Positions 63,284 through 64,000 of a stretch of 64,000 nucleotides of DNA are shown piece by piece (positions within the stretch are counted from its first letter, which is position 1; the number at the start of each line of letters is the position of its first letter). The stretch spans positions 1,798,001-1,862,000 of the forward strand of contig NZ_CP013386.1 of the NCBI RefSeq assembly GCF_001523745.2, read 5' to 3'. The stretch is from Burkholderia mayonis (GTDB taxonomy: Bacteria > Pseudomonadota > Gammaproteobacteria > Burkholderiales > Burkholderiaceae). The notes below the pieces were generated by a model, which made no database searches, was not told the DNA's origin, and was given only the letters and a program-made list of their open reading frames with translations. The translations under genes were made by a program, and so were the position numbers.

Positions 63284-64000
63284 ATGTTCAAGACTACTGA
63301 ATACCGGCGCGACTCCATTTATCGCCAAGGACTCGAGGATCCGCCCGGACGCATTTTCGTGAGCGGCCAGCAGACGCTGGTGCGTCTGCTGCTCGCGCAG
63401 GCCGCCGCCGACCGCGCGGCGGGTCTGAACACTGCGGGCTTCGTGAGCGGATACCGCGGGTCGCCGCTCGGCGGCGTCGACCACGAGCTCTGGCGCGCGA
63501 AAGCGCGACTCGAGGACGCGCATATTCGGTTCCAGCCGGCGATCAACGAAGATCTGGCCGCGACGGCGCTGATCGGCACGCAGCGCGTCGAAACCGATGC
63601 GACGAGGCGCTACGACGGCGTATTCGGCATGTGGTACGGCAAGGGGCCGGGCGTCGATCGCTCGGGCGACGCGATCAAGCACGGCAATGCGTACGGTTCG
63701 TCACCGCACGGCGGCGTGCTCGTCGTGACGGGCGACGACCACGGCTGCGTGTCGTCGTCGATGTCGCACCAGTCGGATCGCACGCTGATCGCGTGGGGCC
63801 TGCCCGTGATCCACCCGTCGGGACTCGCCGACTACGAGCGCTGCGGACTGTGGGGCTGGGCGCTGTCGCGCGCATCGGGCCTGTGGGTCGGCTTCAAGGC
63901 GATCACCGAGACGGTCGAGGCGTCGGCGTCGGTGCCGACGTTCGAGCCGCCGCATTTCACGCAGCCGCCCGTCGATCCCGGCCCGGACGGACTGCATTGG
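63284..64000 (+). CDS. Indolepyruvate ferredoxin oxidoreductase, N-terminal part (runs off window)
   Basis: The frame is open from ATG 63284 (preceded by GAGGGCACG) to the last base, giving 239 residues. It reads GFVSGYRGSPLGGVDHELW, QPAINEDLAATALIGTQR, MWYGKGPGVDRSGDAIKHGN and VVTGDDHGCVSSSMSHQSD, the thiamine-pyrophosphate-enzyme start of the fused IorA-IorB-type proteins of proteobacteria, which oxidise aryl pyruvates to acyl-CoA. The fusion type is normally over 1100 residues. Context with an aromatic hydroxylase suggests degradation of an aromatic amino acid or related acid. Confidence 0.9.
   Translation, partial: MFKTTEYRRDSIYRQGLEDPPGRIFVSGQQTLVRLLLAQAAADRAAGLNTAGFVSGYRGSPLGGVDHELWRAKARLEDAHIRFQPAINEDLAATALIGTQRVETDATRRYDGVFGMWYGKGPGVDRSGDAIKHGNAYGSSPHGGVLVVTGDDHGCVSSSMSHQSDRTLIAWGLPVIHPSGLADYERCGLWGWALSRASGLWVGFKAITETVEASASVPTFEPPHFTQPPVDPGPDGLHW

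Noticed and set aside
1..64000. Insertion sequences, tRNA genes, attachment sites
   Set aside because: No transposase motif, terminal inverted repeats with target duplications, or tRNA-like cloverleaf was seen by eye on either strand.

Overview
This window is GC-rich chromosomal DNA from a Burkholderia, most likely of the pseudomallei/thailandensis group. The evidence is the base composition, a malleobactin/ornibactin-type siderophore locus without acyltransferase genes between the peptide synthetases and the receptor, and the many short in-frame coding repeats typical of these genomes. The assignment rests on gene content and order only; no database search was run. No transposase, tRNA, rRNA or CRISPR array was seen.

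Layout. 1-12.2 kb (+): end of a hydroxamate siderophore locus: the C-terminal module of one NRPS, a second NRPS (orbJ type), ornithine N5-oxygenase, TonB receptor and hydroxyornithine formyltransferase. 12.2-24.1 kb: cobalamin genes in two divergent units, cobB-cobO-cobE (-) and Co/Ni permease-cobW-cobN-chlI/chlD (+), each led by its own B12 riboswitch, the two lying back to back. 24.2-27.8 kb: esterase, a decayed IclR regulator, a frameshifted glyoxalase-like gene and a secreted GH18 chitinase. 28.2-37.3 kb: corrin-ring genes, cobG-cobH-cobI-cbiG/cobJ (-) behind a third B12 riboswitch, and cobL-cbiD-cobK plus cobM (+) with no riboswitch. 37.6-42.6 kb: secreted GHL10 protein, glutathione transferase, LysR regulator, GlcG-like protein and SDR. 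42.7-48 kb (-): arginine deiminase operon arcDABC with a small RRM protein upstream. 48.9-52.8 kb (-): yehZYXW-type osmoprotectant ABC importer. 53.1-59.4 kb: methyltransferase, acyl-CoA synthetase with an MFS relic beside it, DUF3562 protein, a decayed chemoreceptor, a CheW protein and a SnoaL-like secreted protein. 59.6-64 kb: an MFS transporter divergent from an FAD aromatic hydroxylase, DUF2783 protein and the start of an indolepyruvate ferredoxin oxidoreductase.

How the genes work together. The siderophore genes load serine and a modified ornithine, supply formyl-hydroxy-ornithine and re-import the ferric complex. The cobalamin genes cover cobalt uptake, ring methylation and contraction, cobalt insertion, a,c-amidation and adenosylation. 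The ring steps mix markers of the oxygen-dependent route (CobG, CobN) with markers of the oxygen-independent route (CbiG, CbiD). arcDABC gives ATP from arginine under low oxygen.

The most striking signal is at the chlI/chlD boundary. An A7 slippery run lies five bases before the chlI stop codon, and a 9-bp perfect inverted repeat begins inside that stop codon. The -1 frame is open from the slip site into the downstream VWA domain. One gene could therefore make both the small (AAA+) and medium (AAA+-VWA) chelatase subunits. Other points worth a second look are three gene relics (IclR, MFS, chemoreceptor), an array of 11-bp repeats upstream of the chemoreceptor relic and cheW, and an extra carrier domain at the end of the last NRPS.
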